The notes: generated by a model from the sequence alone, not told the origin. A DNA stretch of 25,605 nucleotides from Prolixibacteraceae bacterium (GCA_003537645.1 DPRM01000097.1:25935-51539); one strand, 5' to 3'; positions 15,264 through 22,554 are shown, counted from the stretch's first letter. Numbers and translations are program-made.

Positions 15264-17049
15264 TCTGCAAATCAGCCGACAGACACTCCAGATAGGCTGT
15301 TAACGGATATAATTCTTCGTCGTACCAAAGCGATGCAAAATACAATCCGATGGGTGAAGCAACCAGCCCGTCGGATTTTGTTTTTTCGGCCAGCCAAATC
15401 AATCCTGAATTACATTCTTCCTGAAATCCATTTCTGGTCAGCGCTGTAACTGCCAGCGAAGTTTCCTCGATACTTCCGGATATATTTTTCGCTCCACCCC
15501 AGCTTCCATCCGTATTTTGGACTGAAACAAGGTATTTGCAGCCACGATCGATCATCAACTTCAGGATAACAGAATACTCATTTCCCAGAGGTGTATTCAA
15601 TGTTTCATTCAAATAAGCTGTAACCCGCGCAGTTCCGTAAACCGGGTTGGTATGATCGGCCGTATGTTGATTTCCAAACCATAGCGGCAGCCAATGTCCG
15701 GAGGAATGCTGCTGCTTTTCAAGATAAATAACAGCCTTTACAAACGATTTTTTTATTCCTGAAAGTTGTTTGCGGCTCAATGAATCGCTGAATACATTTG
15801 CCGTTTTCGCCATTGCCAAAAGGGCGTGCCCGGTTAAGTCGCAGCAACTCTGATCGAAGGGCAATTTGCCCCATCCGCGTGAAAAAGTTGGAAAACCACC
15901 ATCGCTGTTTTGCAATTGCATGAGCCAGTTACAGCCGTCGGCAACCGCCTTTTTGGCCGGTTCAGGATTGTTTTTGTTCAGCGCAATCAATGCCAGCATG
16001 GTTCCCGGCGTATCGTCGCCATCGGGTACCGAACCCGAATGAGAAGTCCAGCCCCAGCCACCTGGCGAAGTCCCGTTAAACGGATGGATGTGCTTATTCT
16101 GGATTGATAATAAATGCCTGGTAAGTTTTTGTTTCTCATCCAAACGTAGTATATCTGGTTGATCTTTAATTGATTTTACTGCCAGTGTCGTTACCCAGGT
16201 CGATAGATCAATGTCAATTGGCCAGCTTCCGTCTTCGCGCTGTGTGCGTTTCAAAAATGCAATTCCATCGCGAACCACTTCCAAATCGCGGTAACCAGAT
16301 TCGACCAAACACAGAACTACGAAAGCCGTCAAAGGAATCGCTTCGAGGTAACCGCCACTTTCGGGCTGAATTTTCCGGAGTAAACGGAGCGATCTTTTCA
16401 CCGAAGACTCCCGAATCAAGCGCATCAACGGATTTTTTCTTCTCCTGAATTTGAAAATGGCAATTCCAACCGCGATGAGCGCCGGAATAGCATAGCTCAC
16501 CACGCTCAAATTAAGCGCGCTGTAAAACGAACGGGGTAGCAACGAAAGTTCGAAAGGCAATTGCGGAATAGAGTCGAAAGCTTCTTTCCCGGGGACTCCG
16601 CAAAGTGCGCACATGGTAAGAATTGGCACAGAAAAAGTGCGATCGGTTTTGTAAAAGTCTAGTATCGCCGGAATAAGTTTTGCCGAATCAACATCGATGT
16701 TTTGCGAGCGCAGATAGTCGCCCAGCAGCTGCAAAAGTCCTGCATTCGACCCGGATTCATTCGTTATTTTTGCTGCCGCATAACAAAGCAAACTGGTACT
16801 CACGTTACTTATGCTTTTGGGCGAATCGCCAAAACCACCATCGGCATTAACATTTTGCTTCAGCCAGTTTAATCCAGAAGAAATTGCCGTAGCATTTTCA
16901 TTTTTGTCGTAAAAATGAAGCGCTGCCACCGCCACCGCCACGCCCAGCGCGCTCGACGACAAGCGGCCTTCCCAATAACCTGCAGCATTGCGCTTTTGGA
17001 GAAGAAGGGAGGTGAGTTGGGAGAGTTGGGATTGTGTATGTAAGTTCAT
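15247..17049 (-). CDS. Class II terpene cyclase-like protein (squalene-hopene cyclase family)
   Basis: 600 residues of alpha/alpha-barrel repeats of the squalene cyclase superfamily. QW-like motifs with the Q-x3-G-x-W/F pattern appear near 59-74, 220-235, 263-276, 372-387, 439-454 and 503-518. The segment GGWGWTSHSGSVPDGDDTPG contains D343-G-D345-D346, matching the DxDD acid motif by which class II cyclases protonate an isoprenoid. A hydrophobic stretch at about 176-198 followed by KFRRRKN may be a membrane-contact helix, as squalene-hopene cyclases are monotopic. It is shorter than usual squalene-hopene cyclases (about 630-720). Last gene of the isoprenoid-like cluster, 170 bases after the 310-residue protein. 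Substrate unknown: a C20-C35 chain or squalene are all possible. Confidence 0.72.
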   Translation of the reverse strand: MNLHTQSQLSQLTSLLLQKRNAAGYWEGRLSSSALGVAVAVAALHFYDKNENATAISSGLNWLKQNVNADGGFGDSPKSISNVSTSLLCYAAAKITNESGSNAGLLQLLGDYLRSQNIDVDSAKLIPAILDFYKTDRTFSVPILTMCALCGVPGKEAFDSIPQLPFELSLLPRSFYSALNLSVVSYAIPALIAVGIAIFKFRRRKNPLMRLIRESSVKRSLRLLRKIQPESGGYLEAIPLTAFVVLCLVESGYRDLEVVRDGIAFLKRTQREDGSWPIDIDLSTWVTTLAVKSIKDQPDILRLDEKQKLTRHLLSIQNKHIHPFNGTSPGGWGWTSHSGSVPDGDDTPGTMLALIALNKNNPEPAKKAVADGCNWLMQLQNSDGGFPTFSRGWGKLPFDQSCCDLTGHALLAMAKTANVFSDSLSRKQLSGIKKSFVKAVIYLEKQQHSSGHWLPLWFGNQHTADHTNPVYGTARVTAYLNETLNTPLGNEYSVILKLMIDRGCKYLVSVQNTDGSWGGAKNISGSIEETSLAVTALTRNGFQEECNSGLIWLAEKTKSDGLVASPIGLYFASLWYDEELYPLTAYLECLSADLQTISTQ

Positions 17050-17108
17050 GTTGATTTTCGTTTAAGGATGCAAGGTAATAAAGATGGATGATTTTTGCTT
17101 CAAATACA

Positions 17109-17210
17109 TGTCCGTCAGCTAAAGCAGACGGCAAAGAATATCAATGATTCTAATAACACTGACCCTTGTTCGAAGCGATATCCTTTGCAGTTCATTTCAG
17201 TGAACGGACA
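17109..17210. repeat. Inverted pair of REP-like units (BIME-like)
   Basis: Two 34-base units in opposite orientation, 17109-17142 (plus) and 17177-17210 (minus), separated by 34 bases. Both begin TGTCCGT and end GCAAAGnATATC; 24 of 34 bases agree. The differing bases lie mainly in a hairpin stem and mostly keep pairing, so the hairpin, not the stem sequence, is conserved. The pair fills the gap between the two cyclase-like genes. Confidence 0.75.
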
Positions 17211-17219
17211 CAATAAAAA

Positions 17220-18152
17220 TTAACCAGCAAGCACGCCCAACGCCAGCAACCCGTAAAATGTATATTCCACATCTTGCGTCAGGTCACCATCGCCTGAGAG
17301 GAAAGCGCCATCGGAATAATTCTCCTGAATAAAATCAAGGCAATTAGGTTTCAGCAAACGCAAATCGCTTCCGGCAAAATTGAGGGCAAACATTGCAACA
17401 GCGGTTGAAAGCATATCTGCTTGCTGAAGATGCGAGAAAGCTTTAAATCCACCCGTTTGGCAGGCAAACGACTTTAGCAACTCCTGTTCGGCAGACCCAT
17501 CCCCATTCATCATTTTTTGCAGAAATACGCTGGCTGCCACTTCAGAACACGGAGAATGCTGATCGACAGTTGTTCGTTTTAACATTTTTCCAGCTCCAAA
17601 TTTTAATAATCCGGGAAACGGCAAAACGGCATCCAAAGTGAGGAACAGCACGAAACTGCGGTACGAAAGATTGATTGAATAGCGCTCTTTCCAGAACGAA
17701 CGGCTTAATTTTATTAGATTTGTAATTCTTACAAAAGAACTAATCCTTAGCTCTTTTTGCAACAAAACAAGACAACATTGCTCTATAAATCCGGGGACAT
17801 TCTTCGAAGAATTTTCCTGTACAAATCGCTTCAGTTTTACTATTGATTCGTTTGCGGGTTGCGGGTTGCGGGTTGCGGGATTGTTAGAGACTGCCAACTG
17901 CGACTGACTACTTTCTTCGGACTTTGGATTTCGGACTTCGGACTCGATCGCCCTCAGCATCAATGCCCCAAACAGCGAATAATACAAATCCGATCGTCCA
18001 CCACGATCTTTAAATCCGCCATCTGTATTTTGCTGACTGACTATAAATTGAAATACTTCTGCTCTTCCCTGCCCTTCGAGTAAATTCATGGCATTCCCTA
18101 GTAAATCAATCATTTGACGATAAAAAGGGATATGGGAGTTGGAGCTGAACAT
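17220..18152 (-). CDS. Squalene cyclase/prenyltransferase-repeat protein
   Basis: 310 residues of the same alpha/alpha-barrel repeat type as the 600-residue neighbour but much shorter. Repeat-like motifs: FIVSQQNTDGGFKDRGG (about 36-52), CQTGGFKAF, and a C-terminal FIQENYSDGAFLSGDGD followed by DVEYTFYGLLALG. The DxDD acid motif is absent, so by itself it should not start a class II cyclisation. Residues 71-101 are a low-complexity insert encoded by heptamer repeats. It begins one base after the stop of the DUF116-polyprenyl synthase gene, which indicates a shared transcript and coupled translation. It could be a subunit or partner of the cyclase, or a decaying copy; the intact frame argues for a working gene. 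Confidence 0.68.
   Translation of the reverse strand: MFSSNSHIPFYRQMIDLLGNAMNLLEGQGRAEVFQFIVSQQNTDGGFKDRGGRSDLYYSLFGALMLRAIESEVRNPKSEESSQSQLAVSNNPATRNPQPANESIVKLKRFVQENSSKNVPGFIEQCCLVLLQKELRISSFVRITNLIKLSRSFWKERYSINLSYRSFVLFLTLDAVLPFPGLLKFGAGKMLKRTTVDQHSPCSEVAASVFLQKMMNGDGSAEQELLKSFACQTGGFKAFSHLQQADMLSTAVAMFALNFAGSDLRLLKPNCLDFIQENYSDGAFLSGDGDLTQDVEYTFYGLLALGVLAG
17852..17943. repeat. Heptamer tandem repeats within a coding gene
   Basis: Three blocks of 7-base units side by side: TTGCGGG four times exactly (17852-17879); three loose units GACTGCC, AACTGCG, ACTGACT (17889-17909); and TTCGGAC, TTTGGAT, TTCGGAC, TTCGGAC (17916-17943). They encode residues 71-101 of the 310-residue cyclase-repeat protein without breaking its frame. 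Confidence 0.85.
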
Positions 18153-18153
18153 T

Positions 18154-19725
18154 TCAGAATATTTTCCCCAGAACGGTGTATAAACTGAGTTTCATTTTCA
18201 GATTTTCCAGCTTGTCGAGTTCATGATATGCTTTGTCGGTATATTCCTGAAGTAACTGATCTGCCTTTTGTTCGATATCCTTTTCCCTGATCAGTTCGTC
18301 CAACTGCTGCCGGTTATTTTCAGAGTAAAGCTGACTGATTTTATTGCGCAAATTGTCGTCTGAATTTTCTGAAAGTAAAGAAAGCAGCAAAGGATAATCT
18401 GAAGGATGAGTGTGCTCATTGGCTTCACGGAATTCGTCCAAATCATCTTTTATCTGGTAGGCCATTCCGAAATATCCTGAAAACACTTTCAACACTTCCA
18501 AATCGCTTTCGGGAGCGCCTGCAGCAACTGCGCCAAGCAGCAAAGCCACACGAATAGCAGAACCAGTTTTTCTTTCAAATATTTCGAGCTGTTGATCAAG
18601 CGGAAGAATGGTTTTGTAAGAGCTGGCCATCAAATCGGCACCCTGCCCAAGCGACAAAGCAACGTGTCCGCTGGCAACCAACCGGAAACAAGCTGTCAGT
18701 TTTTCGGGCGACAAAGGCAGTTTTCCCAATAACTCGTAACCCATTCCCAAAAGATAATCGCCTGTATTGATGGCAACAGCAGTTCCGTTTGATTTATGGA
18801 TGGTCTCGCTGTCGTATCGGAAGTCGTCGTTGTCTTCCACATCGTCGTGAATGAGCGATGCTTTGTGAAAACATTCCACCACAACCGATAAGTCGGCGAG
18901 CAATTCGTCAGAAACTTCCGAAGAATAGGATGAATAAGCCAAAGCAGTCAGTAGCGGACGTATGCGCTGTCCGCCTGTCAACATCGACTGAATGGCCAAC
19001 TGGCAAGTCTGATCGTTTGGAGTTTCGAAATAGCGCAACAGTGTTTCTTCAGTAAAAAACTGTTTTACGCATTCTTTTAATACTGAAACCGACACCGGAC
19101 GTATGAGATAATTATCCTGAAAGTTAGTCAGTTCATCATTCAGCCAGCGGTTGTCAACATCAGTTTCGGCACATCCTTCATACAAAAGTGGGATACCAAT
19201 AACCGGAACAGCAGATTTCAAAACAGTTTCAAACGATCGTTGAAGTATCGACATGCAGCTAACGCCAATCACGGCATCAACCGTTCCTTCCTGTACCAGT
19301 CCGATGGCAACTGTTGTTCCCTCGGCCACCAGAGTTGCATATTCAAGCTCCTCGGCTTTCTGCAAAATCGAATCGATCTGGCAGCTTTGGCAACCTGCAC
19401 AAATCAACCCAAGTTCGTCAATTTCGGCTGCGCAGTTGCTGTTATTTTTAAGGCATTGCGGAAGAAGTAACAATCGGCGATTGTAAGGTGTAGCGGCCAC
19501 TACCGGCCTCCAAATTTCGTTACCGCAAACCACCATCGCAAATTCGGTAAACTGCTTGTCGGTTCCGGTTTTTGCAATAATTTCGTTGGCCAGTTGGCTG
19601 ATTAATTCAAAATCGGCAGGAGGCAAAATTCCCCTTTCGGCAACCAGCTCGCGGGCCGCTTTCCTCAACCGGTTTCGGATTAAAGCCGCTTCTGGTACTT
19701 GTAATATGTTTTCTTTAACTTTCAA
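18154..19725 (-). CDS. DUF116 - polyprenyl synthase fusion
   Basis: 523-residue two-domain protein. Residues about 20-205 match DUF116: LLLLPQC91 with C98, then C109-x2-C112-x2-C115 (a probable Fe-S or metal site), VAEGTTVA, DAVIGVSC157 and PVIGIPLLYEGC185. Residues about 225-523 are a trans-isoprenyl diphosphate synthase: GGQRIRPLL, first aspartate motif D294-D-V-E-D298, TGDYLLGMGYELLG, and second motif D427-D-L-D-E431 (last position E, not D). It should join IPP units into a prenyl chain; the role of DUF116 is unknown. The only in-frame start is a TTG at 19725; an ATG at 19730 is in another frame and stops at once. Follows a radical SAM gene after 177 bases and is coupled to the 310-residue gene downstream. 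Confidence 0.85.
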   Translation of the reverse strand: MKVKENILQVPEAALIRNRLRKAARELVAERGILPPADFELISQLANEIIAKTGTDKQFTEFAMVVCGNEIWRPVVAATPYNRRLLLLPQCLKNNSNCAAEIDELGLICAGCQSCQIDSILQKAEELEYATLVAEGTTVAIGLVQEGTVDAVIGVSCMSILQRSFETVLKSAVPVIGIPLLYEGCAETDVDNRWLNDELTNFQDNYLIRPVSVSVLKECVKQFFTEETLLRYFETPNDQTCQLAIQSMLTGGQRIRPLLTALAYSSYSSEVSDELLADLSVVVECFHKASLIHDDVEDNDDFRYDSETIHKSNGTAVAINTGDYLLGMGYELLGKLPLSPEKLTACFRLVASGHVALSLGQGADLMASSYKTILPLDQQLEIFERKTGSAIRVALLLGAVAAGAPESDLEVLKVFSGYFGMAYQIKDDLDEFREANEHTHPSDYPLLLSLLSENSDDNLRNKISQLYSENNRQQLDELIREKDIEQKADQLLQEYTDKAYHELDKLENLKMKLSLYTVLGKIF

Positions 19726-19871
19726 ATCATTTACTATTTATCCGACTAAATTATTTGGGATACTAAATTTTAAAAGGCCAATTCTGTTTCGTCCGAAAAT
19801 ATGCAAAGCCTTTTTCTACAATGTCGCGCGGACGACTAACCTCATCTTTTTCACTTTTCTATAAATATTTC

Positions 19872-19899
19872 GCTCCGCTGGAGCAAGCACCAACTCCAG
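19872..19899 (-). promoter_or_regulatory. Two mutually exclusive hairpins in the radical SAM / DUF116 gap
   Basis: In the minus-strand transcript CTGGAG (19899-19894) can pair with CTCCAG (19883-19878), or GCTCC (19884-19880) with GGAGC (19876-19872); the two stems share bases. They begin 4 bases after the radical SAM stop. This could be an attenuator or simply a weak terminator or repeat remnant; there is no good T tract. The rest of the 177-base gap shows no clear promoter. Confidence 0.3.
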
Positions 19900-19902
19900 T
19901 TT

Positions 19903-21084
19903 CTATCCGTAAGCTCCGAGCCCAAAAAATGCACGGCGCTTGGCAAAGCGGTAAATCCAGCTTTTCTCCGGAATTACTTCGCACGAACCATGACTGAAAG
20001 TTTCGGGGGCCAATTTTAAACGGTTTAATTCTCCGCTTCTTCCTGAAGTATTCTTAGCATCATGTTTTGTCACAAATTCGGCCAGCCAGCGCGGATCTTC
20101 CATCAAAACGCATCCTTTGGTTTTTTGTTGAATTTGGGTCCTGAAATCGCGTAAAAATTTTGATTCAGCATACAATTGGTTCATCGGTTTGTCGTCAACA
20201 TGATCGGCAGCAAACTGAATAATCGGGCAAGGTTCAACATATCCTGAAGCGTTGATGTGGTGACTCAAACCTTCGGCAGCCGGGCACATTCCGTTTCCAT
20301 CGGCATCCCAGTAGGTATCAATAATTGCAATGCTGTATTTCAGGCGGGCGTCCACCATGTGCTGCCTAAGCTGCCTGATTTCATCAGAACTTAGCGCAAG
20401 CTGGTATTCAGGATTTGGCCCTACCGGACGAAAAATATAATACCAAAGATAAGCCACCCCTTTATTTATCAGTCCGTTAATAAATTCGGACGACATGGCC
20501 ATTTCGAGGTTCGACTTGCAAACGCTGATTGCCACACCGGTAACCAACCCTGCTTTTGTGCAATTCTCAATACCCTGATTGGCAGATTGAAATACATTTT
20601 TACCACCACGACGGACATCTGCAACTTGCTCGTCGCCTTCGAAGCTGATAAGAGGCGTGACATTGGCACACTGACGAAGCGTTTCTGCCACTTCAGGAGT
20701 TAGGAGCGTTCCGTTGGTAAAAAGCTGGAAATAACAATCGGAATGTTTTTTGAATATTTCAGGAAGTGGCTTGTACAACAAAGGCTCGCCACCCAAAATT
20801 CCGAAGAAATACGAACCCGCTTTTTTTGTTTCACCGATAATACGGTCGAGCTGATCCGGTTTCAAACGGCTGTTTTTTTCTTTCCCCATTACCCAGCATC
20901 CCTGACAATTCAGGTTGCAATCGTCGGTTACAGAGATAAAGTTAAAAGCCGGAAAAAATTCGCCTTTCTTTTGCCTTTTCTGAAAACGGGCAAACGACAT
21001 GGAACCTTTGATTCCCATGTTTACCACGAATTTGTAAAGGCATTTTCTGTCGGTGCGAAAAAGTATGTTTTTGAGTAAACCCAT
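19903..21084 (-). CDS. Radical SAM protein of the isoprenoid-like cluster
   Basis: 393-residue radical SAM enzyme. The [4Fe-4S] motif C56-x3-C60-x2-C63 lies in TDDCNLNCQGCW; ILGGEPLL (about 96-103) is the SAM-binding GGE segment, and FTNGTLLT follows. Downstream cysteines C267 (GMCPAAEG), C286 (YVEPCPI) and C325 (KGCVLME) resemble a SPASM-like auxiliary cluster region, so a second Fe-S cluster is likely. The HpnH-type enzymes that act on hopanoids are one possible parallel, as are SPASM-type maturases; the neighbours favour a lipid or isoprenoid substrate (inference). First gene of the cluster, starting 120 bases after mtaB with a cloverleaf-like repeat between. No clear promoter box lies directly ahead, so the promoter may be inside or before that repeat. 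Confidence 0.82.
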   Translation of the reverse strand: MGLLKNILFRTDRKCLYKFVVNMGIKGSMSFARFQKRQKKGEFFPAFNFISVTDDCNLNCQGCWVMGKEKNSRLKPDQLDRIIGETKKAGSYFFGILGGEPLLYKPLPEIFKKHSDCYFQLFTNGTLLTPEVAETLRQCANVTPLISFEGDEQVADVRRGGKNVFQSANQGIENCTKAGLVTGVAISVCKSNLEMAMSSEFINGLINKGVAYLWYYIFRPVGPNPEYQLALSSDEIRQLRQHMVDARLKYSIAIIDTYWDADGNGMCPAAEGLSHHINASGYVEPCPIIQFAADHVDDKPMNQLYAESKFLRDFRTQIQQKTKGCVLMEDPRWLAEFVTKHDAKNTSGRSGELNRLKLAPETFSHGSCEVIPEKSWIYRFAKRRAFFGLGAYG

Positions 21085-21106
21085 TGTCTAACGTTTTCTT
21101 TTATCC

Positions 21107-21194
21107 GAACTCACCCCCAGTCATCTGCGATGCCTTCCCCCTCTCTTTTTTTAAGAGAGGGGGAACGTCCGCGAGCGGACATGGGGGTGAGTTC
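21107..21194. repeat. Cloverleaf-like palindromic element
   Basis: 88-base element closed by a perfect 13-bp inverted repeat GAACTCACCCCCA (21107-21119) / TGGGGGTGAGTTC (21182-21194). Inside are two more hairpins: a perfect 13-bp stem TTCCCCCTCTCTT (21135-21147) / AAGAGAGGGGGAA (21153-21165) with a TTTTT loop, and GTCCGC / GCGGAC (21167-21180). It lies between mtaB and the radical SAM gene; it may end mtaB transcripts or be a small non-autonomous mobile element. Confidence 0.8.
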
Positions 21195-21204
21195 AGATAT
21201 TGTT

Positions 21205-22521
21205 TTAACTATTTCTTTGTTCCACTAAGCTTCCCCAAACGTTTCCGTTGGGCAGAATATTTTCAAGTTTGACTGAAACTATCCGGTTTTCGAGTGCTTT
21301 GTTGTAGCTGGTCTCAACACGGATGTAATTTTCGGTAAATCCTGAAATGCTGACTTTATCCTTCTGTTCCTCAAAGAGGACTTCGTGAGTAGTCCCCAAT
21401 TGCTGTTGGTAAAAGTAAGTTGTTTTTCTTTCCGAAAGTGCGATCAGCCGTTGGGTTCGCTGTTTTCGTTCCTCAACAGGAACTACAGGTTTTATTTCCA
21501 GCGCTTTGGTTCCGGGCCGCTCAGAATAGGGAAAAGCATGTAACTGCGAAACTTCCAGATCGGCAATAAAACGGTAGGAATCACGGAAAAATTCATCGGT
21601 TTCGCCATTGGTCCCGGCAATTACATCAACCCCGACAAAAGCAGATGGAAGCTCTTTTTTGATCTTTTCGACCCTACTCTCGAATACTTCGCGTTTGTAT
21701 TTACGCTTCATCAGCGCCAAAACATCGTTCGATCCCGATTGCAGCGGCAAGTGAAAATGCGGCATGATTCGTTGCGAGCGGGCAACAAATTCAATGACTT
21801 CATCTGTCAGCAAATTCGGTTCTACCGAAGAAATTCTGATGCGGCGCAAATCTTCAATTTTATCGAGTTCTTTCAGCAAATCGATAAATTCTTCGCCGGT
21901 TGATTTACCGAAATCGCCAATGTTTACTCCGGTCAGGATGATTTCGAGCGTTCCTTTGGCTACTATCTCGCGTGCTTCGGCCACCGTGTTGGCTATGCTA
22001 TCGTTACGGCTTCGGCCACGTGCAAAAGGGATGGTGCAATAGGTACAGTAATAGTCGCAACCATCCTGAACTTTCAGGAAACTACGGGTGCGGTCGCCAA
22101 ACGAATAGGCGTGAAAATAGTTTTTGATTTGCTTGGGCGCCTGAATATGAATTTCGGTTTGTGCTTTTTTAGTTAGATCGCCCAAATATTCAGGAATACT
22201 TAATTTTTCGGCAGAGCCAACAATCAGGTCAACACCTTCGATTTTCTGAATGGTTTCGGGCTGAAGCTGTGCATAGCAACCGGTTACAACAATTACAGAA
22301 TCAGGATTCCGGCGTATGGCTTGCCTTATGATATTGCGGGTCTTTTTGTCACCTTCGGCAGTCACCGAACAGGAATTGATAACTACCACATCTGCCTTCT
22401 CCGAGAATTCAATCCGCTCGAATCCGACGTCTTCAAAACGTCTCGCAATACTTGATGTTTCTGAAAAATTGAGTTTGCACCCCAGTGTATAAAATGCCGC
22501 TTTCTTTCCTGAATAATCCAT
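21205..22521 (-). CDS. mtaB: tRNA t6A37 methylthiotransferase
   Basis: Radical SAM methylthiotransferase that adds a methylthio group to t6A37 of tRNA (ms2t6A). The three domains are in order in 438 residues: UPF0004 with the auxiliary-cluster cysteines C15 (LGCKLN), C51 (NSCSVT) and C82 (TGCYAQ); radical SAM with C155-x3-C159-x2-C162 in GCDYYCTYCTIPFARGRSRN; and a C-terminal TRAM domain (about 370-435). GCKLN and the overall pattern favour MtaB over MiaB or RimO. The ATG at 22521 is chosen because a TAnnTTTG promoter box at 22555-22562 lies inside the longer GTG-initiated reading from 22584. Its stop lies 10 bases from the cloverleaf-like repeat. Confidence 0.9.
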   Translation of the reverse strand: MDYSGKKAAFYTLGCKLNFSETSSIARRFEDVGFERIEFSEKADVVVINSCSVTAEGDKKTRNIIRQAIRRNPDSVIVVTGCYAQLQPETIQKIEGVDLIVGSAEKLSIPEYLGDLTKKAQTEIHIQAPKQIKNYFHAYSFGDRTRSFLKVQDGCDYYCTYCTIPFARGRSRNDSIANTVAEAREIVAKGTLEIILTGVNIGDFGKSTGEEFIDLLKELDKIEDLRRIRISSVEPNLLTDEVIEFVARSQRIMPHFHLPLQSGSNDVLALMKRKYKREVFESRVEKIKKELPSAFVGVDVIAGTNGETDEFFRDSYRFIADLEVSQLHAFPYSERPGTKALEIKPVVPVEERKQRTQRLIALSERKTTYFYQQQLGTTHEVLFEEQKDKVSISGFTENYIRVETSYNKALENRIVSVKLENILPNGNVWGSLVEQRNS

Positions 22522-22554
22522 TAAAAACCTTTTCGTTATCTGATAATCAGGCGG

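Noticed and set aside
17071..17104. Promoter of the 600-residue cyclase-like gene (TTTG at 17104-17101 and TTACCTTG at 17078-17071, minus strand)
   Set aside because: Two mismatches to the -7 box and a 22-base spacer make it too weak to call.
17852..17943. CRISPR array
   Set aside because: The repeats are 7 bases long with no spacers; they are simple tandem units inside a coding frame.
17220..18152. Pseudogene broken by a repeat insertion
   Set aside because: The frame is open over its whole length, and its start is tightly coupled to the upstream gene, so decay is not shown; it remains a possibility noted in the gene entry.
19240..19486. Two open frames on the plus strand opposite the DUF116 domain
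   Set aside because: They are low-quality shadows of a gene with clear domain support on the minus strand.
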